A program made the position numbers and the translations under genes. Of a DNA stretch of 45,640 nucleotides, positions 15,017 through 23,461 are shown in pieces; positions within the stretch are counted from its first letter, which is position 1; the number at the start of each line of letters is the position of its first letter. The DNA comes from Candidatus Bathyarchaeota archaeon (lineage in GTDB: Archaea; Thermoproteota; Bathyarchaeia; TCS64), in contig JADHWN010000015.1 of the NCBI GenBank assembly GCA_016783455.1, positions 1-45,640 of the forward strand, read 5' to 3'. The notes below the pieces were generated by a model. That model ran no database searches, was not told the DNA's origin, and worked only from the letters and a program-made list of their open reading frames with translations.

Positions 15017-16609
15017 ATGACGAGGAACTGGAGAAGCATCATTTTCATCGCCCTGACAGCAGGACTGGGCATCCTGTCAGCCATCCCGTTCGCAGCTGCA
15101 GACGTCGAGGCCCTCGACATGCTCACCGATGTCGATGGTTACATACTGGTGGCTGACCTGTACACCTACTCCGAGTACGTTGCCATGTTGGATGAGGTCG
15201 GGGTCGTCCCCAGCGACTTCATACTAGGCGAGGAGCCGGTGACGGTCATCCTAGCCAGCTATCAGAGGGGCGACGCCTACGTCTGGCAGGAGATCCTGGA
15301 GTTCGCCTCCGAGGAGGACGCCTCGAACGAGTACAACCTCCAGGCCGTGGACACGGAGTACATAAGCGGCCTGGGCTACCAGGGGAACAACGGTCCCCTC
15401 TACCAGAGGTTCACCCCCAGGGAGCGGGTCTTCGTCCACGGCAGGTTCCTGTTCCTGTTCTTCTACTCGCCTCTGGACAACATGGACGCCTACAGCTACA
15501 TGGACAACCTCCTCCCGACGTTCGTCGCCCACATCCTGGAGACCGCCGGGACGAGCCCGCCGGAGCCCCCCGCCTACACGGTGGACGCCGTTTGGGGTGT
15601 CGAGGCTGGGGACGTCATCACCTGGAACATAGAAGACTCCACATTCACAGGTTCCATGGGCACCGGGACCTCCTCCAGCCAGGGGGAGTGGGAGGGCACA
15701 TTGGAGGTCGTCGACGTCCAGGACGGCCACCTTCTGGTGAAGCAGACGAGCACCATCCAGCACATCATCACCGAGGACGAGACCCGAGTACCGGTGAGCA
15801 TCCCCTACGACAGGTACACTTGGCTCACGCCCGACGAGGACGGAGCCTCCATCGAGGCGGACGACGGCTCCCCCTCGGGGGCGGTCCTCTTCCCCCTGGA
15901 GCTCATCGGGGTCCCCCTCGCGGACCTCGTCTACGGGAGCATCGACCACCTCCCCGAGAGGACTATCACGGAGAGCGAGGCGTACGTCACCGTCCACGGG
16001 AACACCCACAGCTACTCCGGGTTCACCCCAATCGAGACCTCCTGGAAGGATATCACGGTCCACAGGGGCACGGGCATCGTCACCTCCTCCGACTTCTACT
16101 ACAACAACAACGAGTACTCTATCACCACCTCCGTGGGAGTAACCCTCGGATACACAAGCTTCCAACTGAGCAGCAGGGTGCCCGTGGTCCTCAGCCTCGC
16201 CGCCTCGACCTCCCTTTCGGCGTCGACACTCACCGAGGGGGACTCGCTCACGGTGACCGTGAGGGTGACGGACCAGGACGGCGAAGCCGTCAGCGACGCG
16301 GAGGTCACCGGCACCTTCAACGGCGAGGATTTCACCCTCTCGCACCGGGAGTCGGGAAACTATGAGGCGACCCTGAGCACGGACGACCTCGAGGCGGGGA
16401 CGTACAGCGTCTACATCGGAGTCGAGAAGGCGGGATACCCGGGTGTCACGGACTCCAGCTCGATAACCATCGAGCAGAGGCCGGTCAGTCCAACGAACGA
16501 CACGTCTTCAGGGCAGACGGGGATACCGGGCTTCCCCGGTCTATCGATAGCTATCGGGGCAGCTCTGGCCACTATAGGGGCCGCACGCATAAGACGCCGT
16601 GGACTGTAG
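15017..16609 (+). CDS. Secreted surface protein with C-terminal PGF-type membrane anchor
   Basis: A 530-residue protein of no known enzyme family. From the ATG at 15017 it has a classical signal peptide (R-N-W-R then a hydrophobic stretch ending A-A-A-D at about 30). The body is acidic, rich in Thr, Ser, Tyr and beta-strand pattern, with an Ig-like beta-sandwich around residues 375-470 (S-L-T-V-T-V-R-V-T-D-Q-D-G type). After a Ser/Thr/Pro linker it ends G-I-P-G-F-P-G, a hydrophobic helix and R-I-R-R-R, the layout of archaeal PGF-CTERM proteins cut and lipid-linked by an archaeosortase. It should be displayed on the cell surface. The frame is open upstream to 14960 but that part lacks signal-peptide logic. 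Confidence 0.75.
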   Translation: MTRNWRSIIFIALTAGLGILSAIPFAAADVEALDMLTDVDGYILVADLYTYSEYVAMLDEVGVVPSDFILGEEPVTVILASYQRGDAYVWQEILEFASEEDASNEYNLQAVDTEYISGLGYQGNNGPLYQRFTPRERVFVHGRFLFLFFYSPLDNMDAYSYMDNLLPTFVAHILETAGTSPPEPPAYTVDAVWGVEAGDVITWNIEDSTFTGSMGTGTSSSQGEWEGTLEVVDVQDGHLLVKQTSTIQHIITEDETRVPVSIPYDRYTWLTPDEDGASIEADDGSPSGAVLFPLELIGVPLADLVYGSIDHLPERTITESEAYVTVHGNTHSYSGFTPIETSWKDITVHRGTGIVTSSDFYYNNNEYSITTSVGVTLGYTSFQLSSRVPVVLSLAASTSLSASTLTEGDSLTVTVRVTDQDGEAVSDAEVTGTFNGEDFTLSHRESGNYEATLSTDDLEAGTYSVYIGVEKAGYPGVTDSSSITIEQRPVSPTNDTSSGQTGIPGFPGLSIAIGAALATIGAARIRRRGL

Positions 16610-16693
16610 AACCATCTGATAAACGCCCTTATGAGCCCTGATGGATCAGAGGAAGTGCCCAGTCGACTTTTGTGTTGAGAAGCTGAGTGAGGT

Positions 16694-16843
16694 TTACTCT
16701 GGTTTTTTCTCCGTCCCGCAACAGCTGCAGACGATGAAGCCCTCCTTCAGCCTCCCCTCGATGAACGCCCTGCACTCCCCCTTGTCGAGGAAGAGGGGCT
16801 CACCGCAGCTCGCGCACATGGTCGAGTCAAACTCTTTGGACAT
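16694..16843 (-). CDS. Small zinc-binding protein (49 aa)
   Basis: A short leftward gene from the ATG at 16843 encoding 49 residues. C10-A-S-C13 and C39-S-C41-C42 frame a basic/aromatic middle (with C24), giving a plausible zinc ribbon or treble clef. Third codon positions are G/C-rich as in real genes here. It sits between the surface protein gene and the AT-rich region before the antiporter, apparently on its own. A longer frame on the opposite strand over the same bases lacks any protein-like pattern. Confidence 0.65.
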   Translation of the reverse strand: MSKEFDSTMCASCGEPLFLDKGECRAFIEGRLKEGFIVCSCCGTEKKPE

Positions 16844-17226
16844 CTGATTTTGATCGTGATTCATGACTCATTAATGTTACGTACGCTCTGGGAGATGGGC
16901 TCGAGAGGCATGTTGTTTACAGATACACACTTCCATCGAATATCGTATATGTAATTTCCAGCCGGTTAATCATCTCAGCCTCCAGTCTGGAACGTAACCT
17001 TACTTCAAGCATGTATGTACAATAAAATAATGCCAGTTTTTGGTGTATAAACATCATAAAACACAGATTCGGGTTTTTAAAAGAGAAGGGGGCTAATCCA
17101 AGGCTTACAAGCGTTAATTATATTACTTTACTAATTATTCGGGTTTTTAATACATGTTTTTCACCCTTTTTAAGAAACCTATATAGTTTAATATGACGTT
17201 CATGAAATGGTTAGAGAATACGGACT
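16844..17226. other. AT-rich regulatory region before the antiporter
   Basis: This 383-bp stretch has no gene. It contains a perfect 14-bp direct repeat ATTCGGGTTTTTAA at 17067-17080 and 17137-17150 (70 bp apart), and a TATA-like palindrome CTATATAG at 17179-17186, 41-48 bp before the antiporter start. The repeats lie upstream of the promoter and may be activator or regulator sites. Composition is clearly more AT-rich than flanking genes. Confidence 0.5.
17179..17186 (+). promoter_or_regulatory. TATA box of the antiporter gene
   Basis: CTATATAG, 41 bp before the TTG start at 17227, predicts transcription from about 17207-17211. Confidence 0.5.
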
Positions 17227-18897
17227 TTGTCGTTTCATGGGCAGTTTCAGGCGATATTCAATATCCTTCTAGTCGTAACTGTAATTAACCTCGCCACGAG
17301 GCGCCTCCGGCTCCCCTCATCACTCGCTCTCATACTTGCGGGCGTCATGTCGACGATGATGACCTCATTCAGCCTGCCTAGTCTGAGCCCCGAGATATTC
17401 ATGTCCCTTCTCCTTCCTCCTATCATATTCCAGGAGACTCTTCACCTGGATATAGATGGCTTCATAGATGAATCAAAGTCCGTCCTCGGATTTGCGATAT
17501 TTGGAACCCTCTTGATGATTGCCGCTATAAGCCTCTTTCTGAATACGTTCCTCGGGTTCAACCTCTTGGAGGCATTCCTCCTCGGCATCATCATCGCCCC
17601 CACGGATCCAGTGGCGGTAATTAACGCGTTCCAAGAGATAGGTGTGGACAAGAGGTTTCAGCTTATTGTCTGCGGTGAATCCCTCCTCAACGACGGTATA
17701 GCCATCGCACTCTACTCAATAATCGTGAGTATCATCACCCTCGGCACAATCACAATGACCAGTGTTGTGAAGATCACATCCGTGGCCATACTCGGAGGCG
17801 TCCTTCTTGGGGTTATTTTCAGCTACGCCGCCCACATCTTGTTCTGTTGGACCGACGATAAGTTCACGGAGGTCCTCATCTCCTTCCTCGTCGCCTTCGG
17901 CGTCTTCTGGATCTCCGAGACGATAGGGGCGAGTGGCGTGATAGCCACGGTCACGACAGGACTTATCATCAATTACAGGACCCATGCATTCGGGGGAATA
18001 GGTAAGGACTCCTTCGAGATGCTCGAGGCCATATGGGAGTTCGTCGGCTTCGCCGCTTCGAGCATCGCATTCATATTCATCGGCGCGAATCTGGATATCT
18101 CCGTTCTGTTCTCCAACGCCTATCCCACAATATACCTCTTCGCCTTCATCATGATCTCAAGGCATCTAATGGTCTACGTGGTGGGGAACCTAATCAAGAG
18201 ACTGGGTGACAAGGAGATCCCGGGGAGCTGGATGCCGGGATTGTCCTGGTCAGGTCTACGAGGAGCCGTCTCGGTGGTGCTCGCGCTAGGCGTTAGCAGC
18301 TTGGGCCTCCCCAACTCAGAGATCATCATAGCGCTCACATTCGGAGTGGTTCTGACCAGCAATGTAATCCAGGGGCTATCGGTCTCCACAGTGATCAAAC
18401 GCTCAGGACTGTCCCATCAAAGCGGAGACCTCCCAAGTGAAGCCAAGGAAGTTGCCTCACAGCGGATGAACAAAGAGTACTCTTCTCAGGGATTCAAAAC
18501 AGAAGGGAGCATCGGGGAGAAGATATTATTCTCTGCGCCGGAGTACTTTGTGTTCGAGACGAGGATTGGCACGTGGATCCTACTGCGGCTCCAACATGCG
18601 CTGGAGTTCATCAACATGTACACGGCGACAAAGATGCCCAAGACCCAGGGAGGCATCCTCAGAAGGAGCTTCGAGGCCTCGACAGATATTATCTCCTTCC
18701 TGCTCACGCAGATAACCAGGGCCCGACGCAATTATTATTGGGAGAGGGAGAAAGTCACAACGGACAGAGGCACCAAGCCGGACTCGCTTTATCAGATCAG
18801 GAAACGCCAGGTGGACAGGGTCATGAAGTCAGGAGAGGGAGGCGTGGGACGGAGGCGTAGAACGAAGAAGGACCCCAAGCCATCTGACGCCGAATAG
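17227..18897 (+). CDS. CPA1-family Na+(K+)/H+ antiporter
   Basis: A 556-residue protein with about 12 membrane helices (residues 8-390) of the monovalent cation:proton antiporter-1 family. The ion-binding motifs are clear: T126-D-P128 in helix 5 and E151-S-L-L-N-D156 in the next helix, plus S-G-L-R-G-A-V-S-V in helix 10. The last 150 residues are a charged cytoplasmic domain ending in a basic tail, longer than in simple NhaP proteins and without an obvious TrkA-C domain. The start appears to be TTG, since the frame has a stop only 15 bp upstream and no ATG or GTG before the first helix. The gene has lower GC and more mixed codon use than its neighbours, a possible sign of transfer. Confidence 0.88.
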   Translation: MSFHGQFQAIFNILLVVTVINLATRRLRLPSSLALILAGVMSTMMTSFSLPSLSPEIFMSLLLPPIIFQETLHLDIDGFIDESKSVLGFAIFGTLLMIAAISLFLNTFLGFNLLEAFLLGIIIAPTDPVAVINAFQEIGVDKRFQLIVCGESLLNDGIAIALYSIIVSIITLGTITMTSVVKITSVAILGGVLLGVIFSYAAHILFCWTDDKFTEVLISFLVAFGVFWISETIGASGVIATVTTGLIINYRTHAFGGIGKDSFEMLEAIWEFVGFAASSIAFIFIGANLDISVLFSNAYPTIYLFAFIMISRHLMVYVVGNLIKRLGDKEIPGSWMPGLSWSGLRGAVSVVLALGVSSLGLPNSEIIIALTFGVVLTSNVIQGLSVSTVIKRSGLSHQSGDLPSEAKEVASQRMNKEYSSQGFKTEGSIGEKILFSAPEYFVFETRIGTWILLRLQHALEFINMYTATKMPKTQGGILRRSFEASTDIISFLLTQITRARRNYYWEREKVTTDRGTKPDSLYQIRKRQVDRVMKSGEGGVGRRRRTKKDPKPSDAE

Positions 18898-18906
18898 ACG
18901 CTTATC

Positions 18907-20451
18907 CTATGTAGGCTTATTGTACTTTCTACCCTCCCGGTCGTAGATGGTGTACCCGATGTCGAGCCTGTGGGCTATCTCCGCCAGCTCCGGGGTTATG
19001 TCCCCGTAGCTGAAGCCGAGATGGTTGCACGGCCAGACCCCGATGAGCTCCTCGTCGGGCATGAGTATCCTCCCCTTGATGATGGGCCACGACGGGTTGT
19101 ACCGGTCGTGCTCTGACGGGTCCACGTCCAGGGTCTCAATGACGGCGGCCACCAGCCTGTACCTGAGGTTCTCCCGACCCAGCCTTGCGACGGTCATGAG
19201 GTGCCCACCGGGGGTCCTGCCCCTCACGGAGCTCCCGCCGGCGTCGTAGAAGACCTCCTGACCCATGTACTCCACCAGATCAAGCTTCTTCACGGAATCC
19301 ATCCCGGGGCCTCCAAAGAAGTAGGGCGGGTGCTGTCCGCAGTTCACTATGTAGAGCACGCAGTCCTCCACGTCCCTGAAGTCCCCGAAGCCCGACGGCT
19401 CCCCCGTCACCAGGTGCATGATGAGTTGTGTGAGGGCCGAGTCCATGTCATTCTCGCAGGCCATGGGCACTATCTCCTTCCTCTCGCCGTCCGGTCCGAC
19501 GTCGTTGTTGAGGAAAGCCGTTAGCAAACAGGCGGTGCAGTGCCTGCCACTGAGCTCGTCCTGGCACTTGACCCCGCAGAAGGTCACCCCGTACTCCTCT
19601 ACGAGGTCCAGGCCCGCGTAGTACAAGGACAGCTGCTGCACTATCTTATCGAAGCTCCTCAGCTTCTCCCTGGTGAAGTCGTAGTCCCCGTGCTCCCTCA
19701 TGTACTCGGCCGCGGATTGGAGCCGGGGGTCCACGATCCTGTGCCCGCTCTCCCCGGGCTTCCCCTCCCACTCCACCATCGCCTCAGCCCTCACCAGGAG
19801 CTCGGACTGGTCCAGGGCCTCGTAGCTGACCCCGAAGAGCTTCTGCCACTGGTCGACGTCGGCTGTGGTCGTAGGCATCTTGAGGCTCATACCGCCCAGG
19901 GCGAGGTATTTCTGGGCCTTCAGGTCCTCGATGACCTCCTTGGCTCTCTGGGCTCCCCCAGCCCTTCTTTCGTAGAACTTCAAGACGGACATGATGGCCT
20001 TGCCGACACTTGGATCGTTCACGATGTCCCCGAATACGTGGGCGAAGGGGGTCCCTATCCTCGTCAGGCCTCCTCCAGCGGCCATCCCGGCGACGAGCCC
20101 TGGGACGCTGGGGTCCTTGTGGCTGAACATGAGCACCCGTGGGACGTCCCCCGTCTCCGCGGCGAACCTCTTCACGGCGTCCACTGAGTCCCAGGGAAAC
20201 GTCCAGGAGCCCTGGTTGATGACGAGAGCCTGGGGCTCCCCCGCGGCTATCGCCTTGACGTGGGTGTTGACCAGCCTCGTGTTCCAGGCGATCTGGTCCA
20301 TCTTCGGTAGGCCCTCGCCGCCCCGGACCACCTCGACGCCGTCGTTGACCAGGAAGTCGACCAGCAGCCGCTCCTGGGAGACCATGTGGTCTATGTTCTC
20401 CTCCCGGACCCAGGGCCTGGGGTCGTTGGGGCTGAAGACGCCGACCTTCAC
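18907..20451 (-). CDS. L-fucose/L-arabinose isomerase-family protein
   Basis: A 514-residue protein of the FucI/AraA superfamily, metal-dependent aldose-ketose isomerases. The segment M-A-C-E333-N-D with the following D357/D360 region, and a late C-N-H near residue 480, match the E-D-H Mn2+ ligand set of FucI. The N-terminal substrate-recognition domain and the central domain G-M-S-L-K-M-P are recognisable. The sequence is quite divergent from true FucI, so the sugar (fucose, arabinose or another) is open, and some relatives have no proven isomerase activity. The GTG start lies 2 nt after the stop of the GH172 gene, with GAGG inside that gene's end, so the two are coupled. Confidence 0.8.
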   Translation of the reverse strand: MKVGVFSPNDPRPWVREENIDHMVSQERLLVDFLVNDGVEVVRGGEGLPKMDQIAWNTRLVNTHVKAIAAGEPQALVINQGSWTFPWDSVDAVKRFAAETGDVPRVLMFSHKDPSVPGLVAGMAAGGGLTRIGTPFAHVFGDIVNDPSVGKAIMSVLKFYERRAGGAQRAKEVIEDLKAQKYLALGGMSLKMPTTTADVDQWQKLFGVSYEALDQSELLVRAEAMVEWEGKPGESGHRIVDPRLQSAAEYMREHGDYDFTREKLRSFDKIVQQLSLYYAGLDLVEEYGVTFCGVKCQDELSGRHCTACLLTAFLNNDVGPDGERKEIVPMACENDMDSALTQLIMHLVTGEPSGFGDFRDVEDCVLYIVNCGQHPPYFFGGPGMDSVKKLDLVEYMGQEVFYDAGGSSVRGRTPGGHLMTVARLGRENLRYRLVAAVIETLDVDPSEHDRYNPSWPIIKGRILMPDEELIGVWPCNHLGFSYGDITPELAEIAHRLDIGYTIYDREGRKYNKPT

Positions 20452-20453
20452 GG

Positions 20454-21503
20454 CTAATCCCTCGGAAGCCTCTTACCCACCGGAAGAAGCGGCTTGAACG
20501 CCTTGTGGGGCTCTGTCTGGTACCAGTAGGCGGTGCTGCTGTAGTCGTCGTTCCGGTGGTTGGCGTGGCCGTGCTCTATGGTGACCCTGATGGACTCCTT
20601 GAAGTAGACCGGGTCGAGGACGTGGTACCTGTACCAGGTAGTCTTCCCGGACCAGTTGGGCCCCCCCGGCAGCGGGAGGCCGTGGTAGGGCCCGCTGTAC
20701 TCCTGGGTGGGGCACCAGCTCATCCCGTAGTAGTCCTCCGTGCCCGTGCCAATGAGCCTGGGCAGGGGTTCCCCGTCGATGAAGATCATGTCGTCCCCCT
20801 CGCCGTACCAGTTCATCTCCTCGGTCTCCCTGAGGTTGTGGACGTTCACGTTGCATCCTACGTAGTGGCCCTTCCCCTCGGCCTCGAGGAGGAGGTAGTT
20901 ACCCGCGCCGTCGGGGTTCTCCCCCTGGAACTGCCACGCCCTGTTCTCCATCCCTTCGTCGGGGATGCCGTCGGTGGGGTTCTCCCTGCGCCATGTCGCG
21001 TGGAACCGTCCCAGGCCGGGCTGCAGCTCGTCGTACTCCTCGTAGTCGACGTAGTAGTAGAAGGCACTGCACTCCAGCTCTCCCTGGTTCTCGATGGTGA
21101 GCCGGGCCCCCTTCCCGTAGGGCATGGGCCACCAGCAGTTGAATCCCTTCCCGTCCTGGGGACTCATCTGGAGGGGGGCTGAGACGAAGTTGTGTGTGAC
21201 CCCGTGGCCGATTCCGAAGAAGTCTCCGACGGGCACCTCGACGCTGGGGCTCTCCTCCCCGTCCCAATAGGCCCTGAGCACCAGCTTCCTCAGGTACCAC
21301 TCGTCGCTGCTCCTGATGGTGACCCAGATGTGCTTGACGCAGCCAGCGCCCCCCATCTCTGCGAGGACCGCCGTCTCCCCGGCGGGGACCACGATGAAGT
21401 CCTTGTTCCCGCCAGTCCTGTCGTAGCTGGAGATCCTCCTCCTCTCGACCTCCCTGAGCCTCGGAAGACCGGAGAGGTCTCCGCCCAAGAATGATGCGCT
21501 CAT
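20454..21503 (-). CDS. GH172 (DUF2961) family glycosidase
   Basis: A 349-residue jelly-roll protein of the former DUF2961, now glycoside hydrolase family 172. Characterised members act on alpha-D-fructofuranosides (difructose anhydride) or alpha-D-arabinofuranosides. Two glutamates stand out: E235 in W-Y-G-E-G-D-D and E256 in G-T-G-T-E-D-Y-Y-G; their 21-residue spacing equals that of the catalytic pair in the bifidobacterial enzyme as I recall it. There is no signal peptide, so the enzyme seems cytoplasmic. It is the first gene of an operon with the FucI-like isomerase, which suggests a route that frees a furanose sugar and then isomerises it; a linked FGGY kinase is 10 kb away. Confidence 0.85.
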   Translation of the reverse strand: MSASFLGGDLSGLPRLREVERRRISSYDRTGGNKDFIVVPAGETAVLAEMGGAGCVKHIWVTIRSSDEWYLRKLVLRAYWDGEESPSVEVPVGDFFGIGHGVTHNFVSAPLQMSPQDGKGFNCWWPMPYGKGARLTIENQGELECSAFYYYVDYEEYDELQPGLGRFHATWRRENPTDGIPDEGMENRAWQFQGENPDGAGNYLLLEAEGKGHYVGCNVNVHNLRETEEMNWYGEGDDMIFIDGEPLPRLIGTGTEDYYGMSWCPTQEYSGPYHGLPLPGGPNWSGKTTWYRYHVLDPVYFKESIRVTIEHGHANHRNDDYSSTAYWYQTEPHKAFKPLLPVGKRLPRD

Positions 21504-21555
21504 AATCTATCGTATCTGATTAGGAGGGTCTGTGTAATTTACACTTACGATCAGG

Positions 21556-21564
21556 AAAAAGGGG
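21556..21564 (-). terminator. C-tract/T-tract terminator of the deacylase gene
   Basis: CCCCTTTTT on the coding strand, 6 nt after the stop codon of the N-acyl-D-amino-acid deacylase gene and between it and the GH172 gene that follows on the same strand, so the two are separate transcripts. Confidence 0.45.
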
Positions 21565-21570
21565 TGGGAG

Positions 21571-23367
21571 TTATCCGCTCCTCTTCACGATCTTCCCCGG
21601 CGTAGCCCCCGTGTGCTCCCCCTTCTCGACGACAACCTCTCCGTTGACGAAGACGTACTCGAAGCCCTCCGGGTACCTACGGGGCTCCACGGCGTCACCG
21701 GTGATCTTCAAACCGTCCAGGTCGAAGACGGTGATATCGGCGTCGTAGCCTGGCAGTATCTTGCCCTTTGTCTTGAGGTTGTGCTGCTCAGCCGCCGTGG
21801 TGGATATCTTGCTGATGGCCTGCTCCAGGGTGAAGATCTTCATCTCCCTGACGAACTTTATCAGGAAGCCGGGGAAGGCGCTGAACGGGTTCAGGCCGGG
21901 CATCGAGTAGGGGGGCGTCTCCTGCTGCCGCGTGTGGTCCACCACCGACTGGTCGAGGCTCAGACAGCCCGCCGGGTGCTGAAAGAACAGCGCCCTGTAG
22001 GGCTTCCACGGGAAGTTGCCGCTCTCCGCCACGCCCACCGCCACGCCCCTGCCGTCGGGGTCCTCGCAGATGAGGTCGAAGTAGGTCTCCATCGGCCCCT
22101 TCTCCCGCTCTTCAGCGACCTGGGCGACATTCTTGCCGTCGCAGCCAGGAGACTTATGCATGACGACCCAGATGTTCTCGGCCCACTGAGGGTTGGTGTT
22201 GGGGTTGTAGGCGAGCCTGATGAACCACTTTCCACCTGAGATGGCGTCCTGGACCTCCTTCCTGTAGTCGGGGACCTTCAGCCACTCGCTGAACTTCTCC
22301 CGGCTCCCCTGCTCCCTGAGCCAGGGAGTGAGGAGGCTGCTCAGGTAGGGCATCACGCTGAAGCCGCCGAAGATGAACCAGGGCATCGCATCGTAGGTTA
22401 ACTCCAGCCCCTCCTCCCGTGCGTCGTCGATGAACCTCAGTGTGGCCTTCATGTTCATCTCCTCCATCATGTCGTTCCCCTCGGGCACCATCCTCCACCC
22501 AGGCGTCAGGTGGGCCAGGTGGGTGGGCACTCCCGTGACCCTGCACGTGTTGATGGACTCCAGGAGGCCGTCCACCTTGTTGCTACGGGTGTCCCCGAAC
22601 TTGACGTCCCTCCTCCGCCCCGTCCTCCTCCAGTGGGGGGCGTAGACGGCGTTGGGATAGTCCTTGAGGATGGCGACGTGGTCGTTCACCTCGTCCATGT
22701 GGGCCCAGACGCTGGGGTCGTAGTCGAGGCCGCTGCTCATGCCGATGCAGCCCTCGTCCAACGCCTCCCTGATGAGGGCCTCCATCTCCGCCTGCTCCTC
22801 CTCGGTGCTGTGGCGCTTGTAGTCGTTCCCCATCACCTTGAGGCGTACGGTGCCGTGGCCAACCAGAGGCGCGCAATTCATGGAGACGCCCGTCGCCTCC
22901 ACGACCTTGAACCAGTCCCCCATGGTCTTCCAGGAGATGCTCCAGCCGAACTTCTCCTCCATGAGGGCCTTCACATCATCGATGGGGAAGATCGTCTTCT
23001 CGGGATAGTACTTGTGGGGCTCCAGCTCCTGGAGGTAGTCCCGGGTCAGCCCTGGGAGGCCGCTCATCGCCCCCACGGGCGCCGGGGAGCCCCCGCACTG
23101 GCCCCCGATGAAGGTGGTCACCCCCTGCATGACGTAGTTGTTGCATAGAGGATAGAACAGGATGGAGCCGTCGCCGTGGCTGTGAGCGTCTATGAAACCT
23201 GGGGAAGCGTAGAGCCCCTTGGCGTCCACCGTCTTCACGGCATCGCCCTTCGCGTCGCCCAGCGCTGTAACCTTTCCGCCCTTCACACCGATGGAGCCCT
23301 TGTATGGAGCCTTCCCGGAACCGTCAACGATCTGGGCGTTCTTGATGAGAACATCGAACTCGGACAT
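21571..23367 (-). CDS. N-acyl-D-amino-acid deacylase (D-aminoacylase) family
   Basis: A 598-residue amidohydrolase-3 superfamily protein that frees D-amino acids from their N-acyl derivatives in known members. The first metal motif is D60-A-H62-S-H64-G-D66; C91 in G-G-Q-C-G-G-S-P is the zinc cysteine typical of D-aminoacylases; further family blocks are L-V-G-H-G-T-V-R, C-I-G-M-S-S-G-L-D-Y-D-P and Y-A-P-H-W-R. It is 70-100 residues longer than bacterial enzymes, mainly in the second half, so substrate choice may differ. The usual late G-S-D-G is not plain; D within C-L-S-L-D-Q may replace it. It is divergent from another amidohydrolase gene and fits with the M55 D-aminopeptidase of this window. 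Confidence 0.85.
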   Translation of the reverse strand: MSEFDVLIKNAQIVDGSGKAPYKGSIGVKGGKVTALGDAKGDAVKTVDAKGLYASPGFIDAHSHGDGSILFYPLCNNYVMQGVTTFIGGQCGGSPAPVGAMSGLPGLTRDYLQELEPHKYYPEKTIFPIDDVKALMEEKFGWSISWKTMGDWFKVVEATGVSMNCAPLVGHGTVRLKVMGNDYKRHSTEEEQAEMEALIREALDEGCIGMSSGLDYDPSVWAHMDEVNDHVAILKDYPNAVYAPHWRRTGRRRDVKFGDTRSNKVDGLLESINTCRVTGVPTHLAHLTPGWRMVPEGNDMMEEMNMKATLRFIDDAREEGLELTYDAMPWFIFGGFSVMPYLSSLLTPWLREQGSREKFSEWLKVPDYRKEVQDAISGGKWFIRLAYNPNTNPQWAENIWVVMHKSPGCDGKNVAQVAEEREKGPMETYFDLICEDPDGRGVAVGVAESGNFPWKPYRALFFQHPAGCLSLDQSVVDHTRQQETPPYSMPGLNPFSAFPGFLIKFVREMKIFTLEQAISKISTTAAEQHNLKTKGKILPGYDADITVFDLDGLKITGDAVEPRRYPEGFEYVFVNGEVVVEKGEHTGATPGKIVKRSG

Positions 23368-23461
23368 AATTATCGCATGAAAGGAGTTCTAACCATATTT
23401 ATCTTTAAACCCCGACAGACGCCCCACATGTTTTATCCTACTGCTCCTCATTCCAGATGAA

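Noticed and set aside
15251-16345. A 364-codon frame opposite the surface protein gene
   Set aside because: Val/Gly/Asp-rich repetitive product without motifs, antisense to a gene with signal peptide and anchor; it is a GC-rich shadow.
16641-16847. A 68-codon plus-strand frame
   Set aside because: The opposite strand holds a better 49-residue zinc protein with paired cysteines and suitable codon use.
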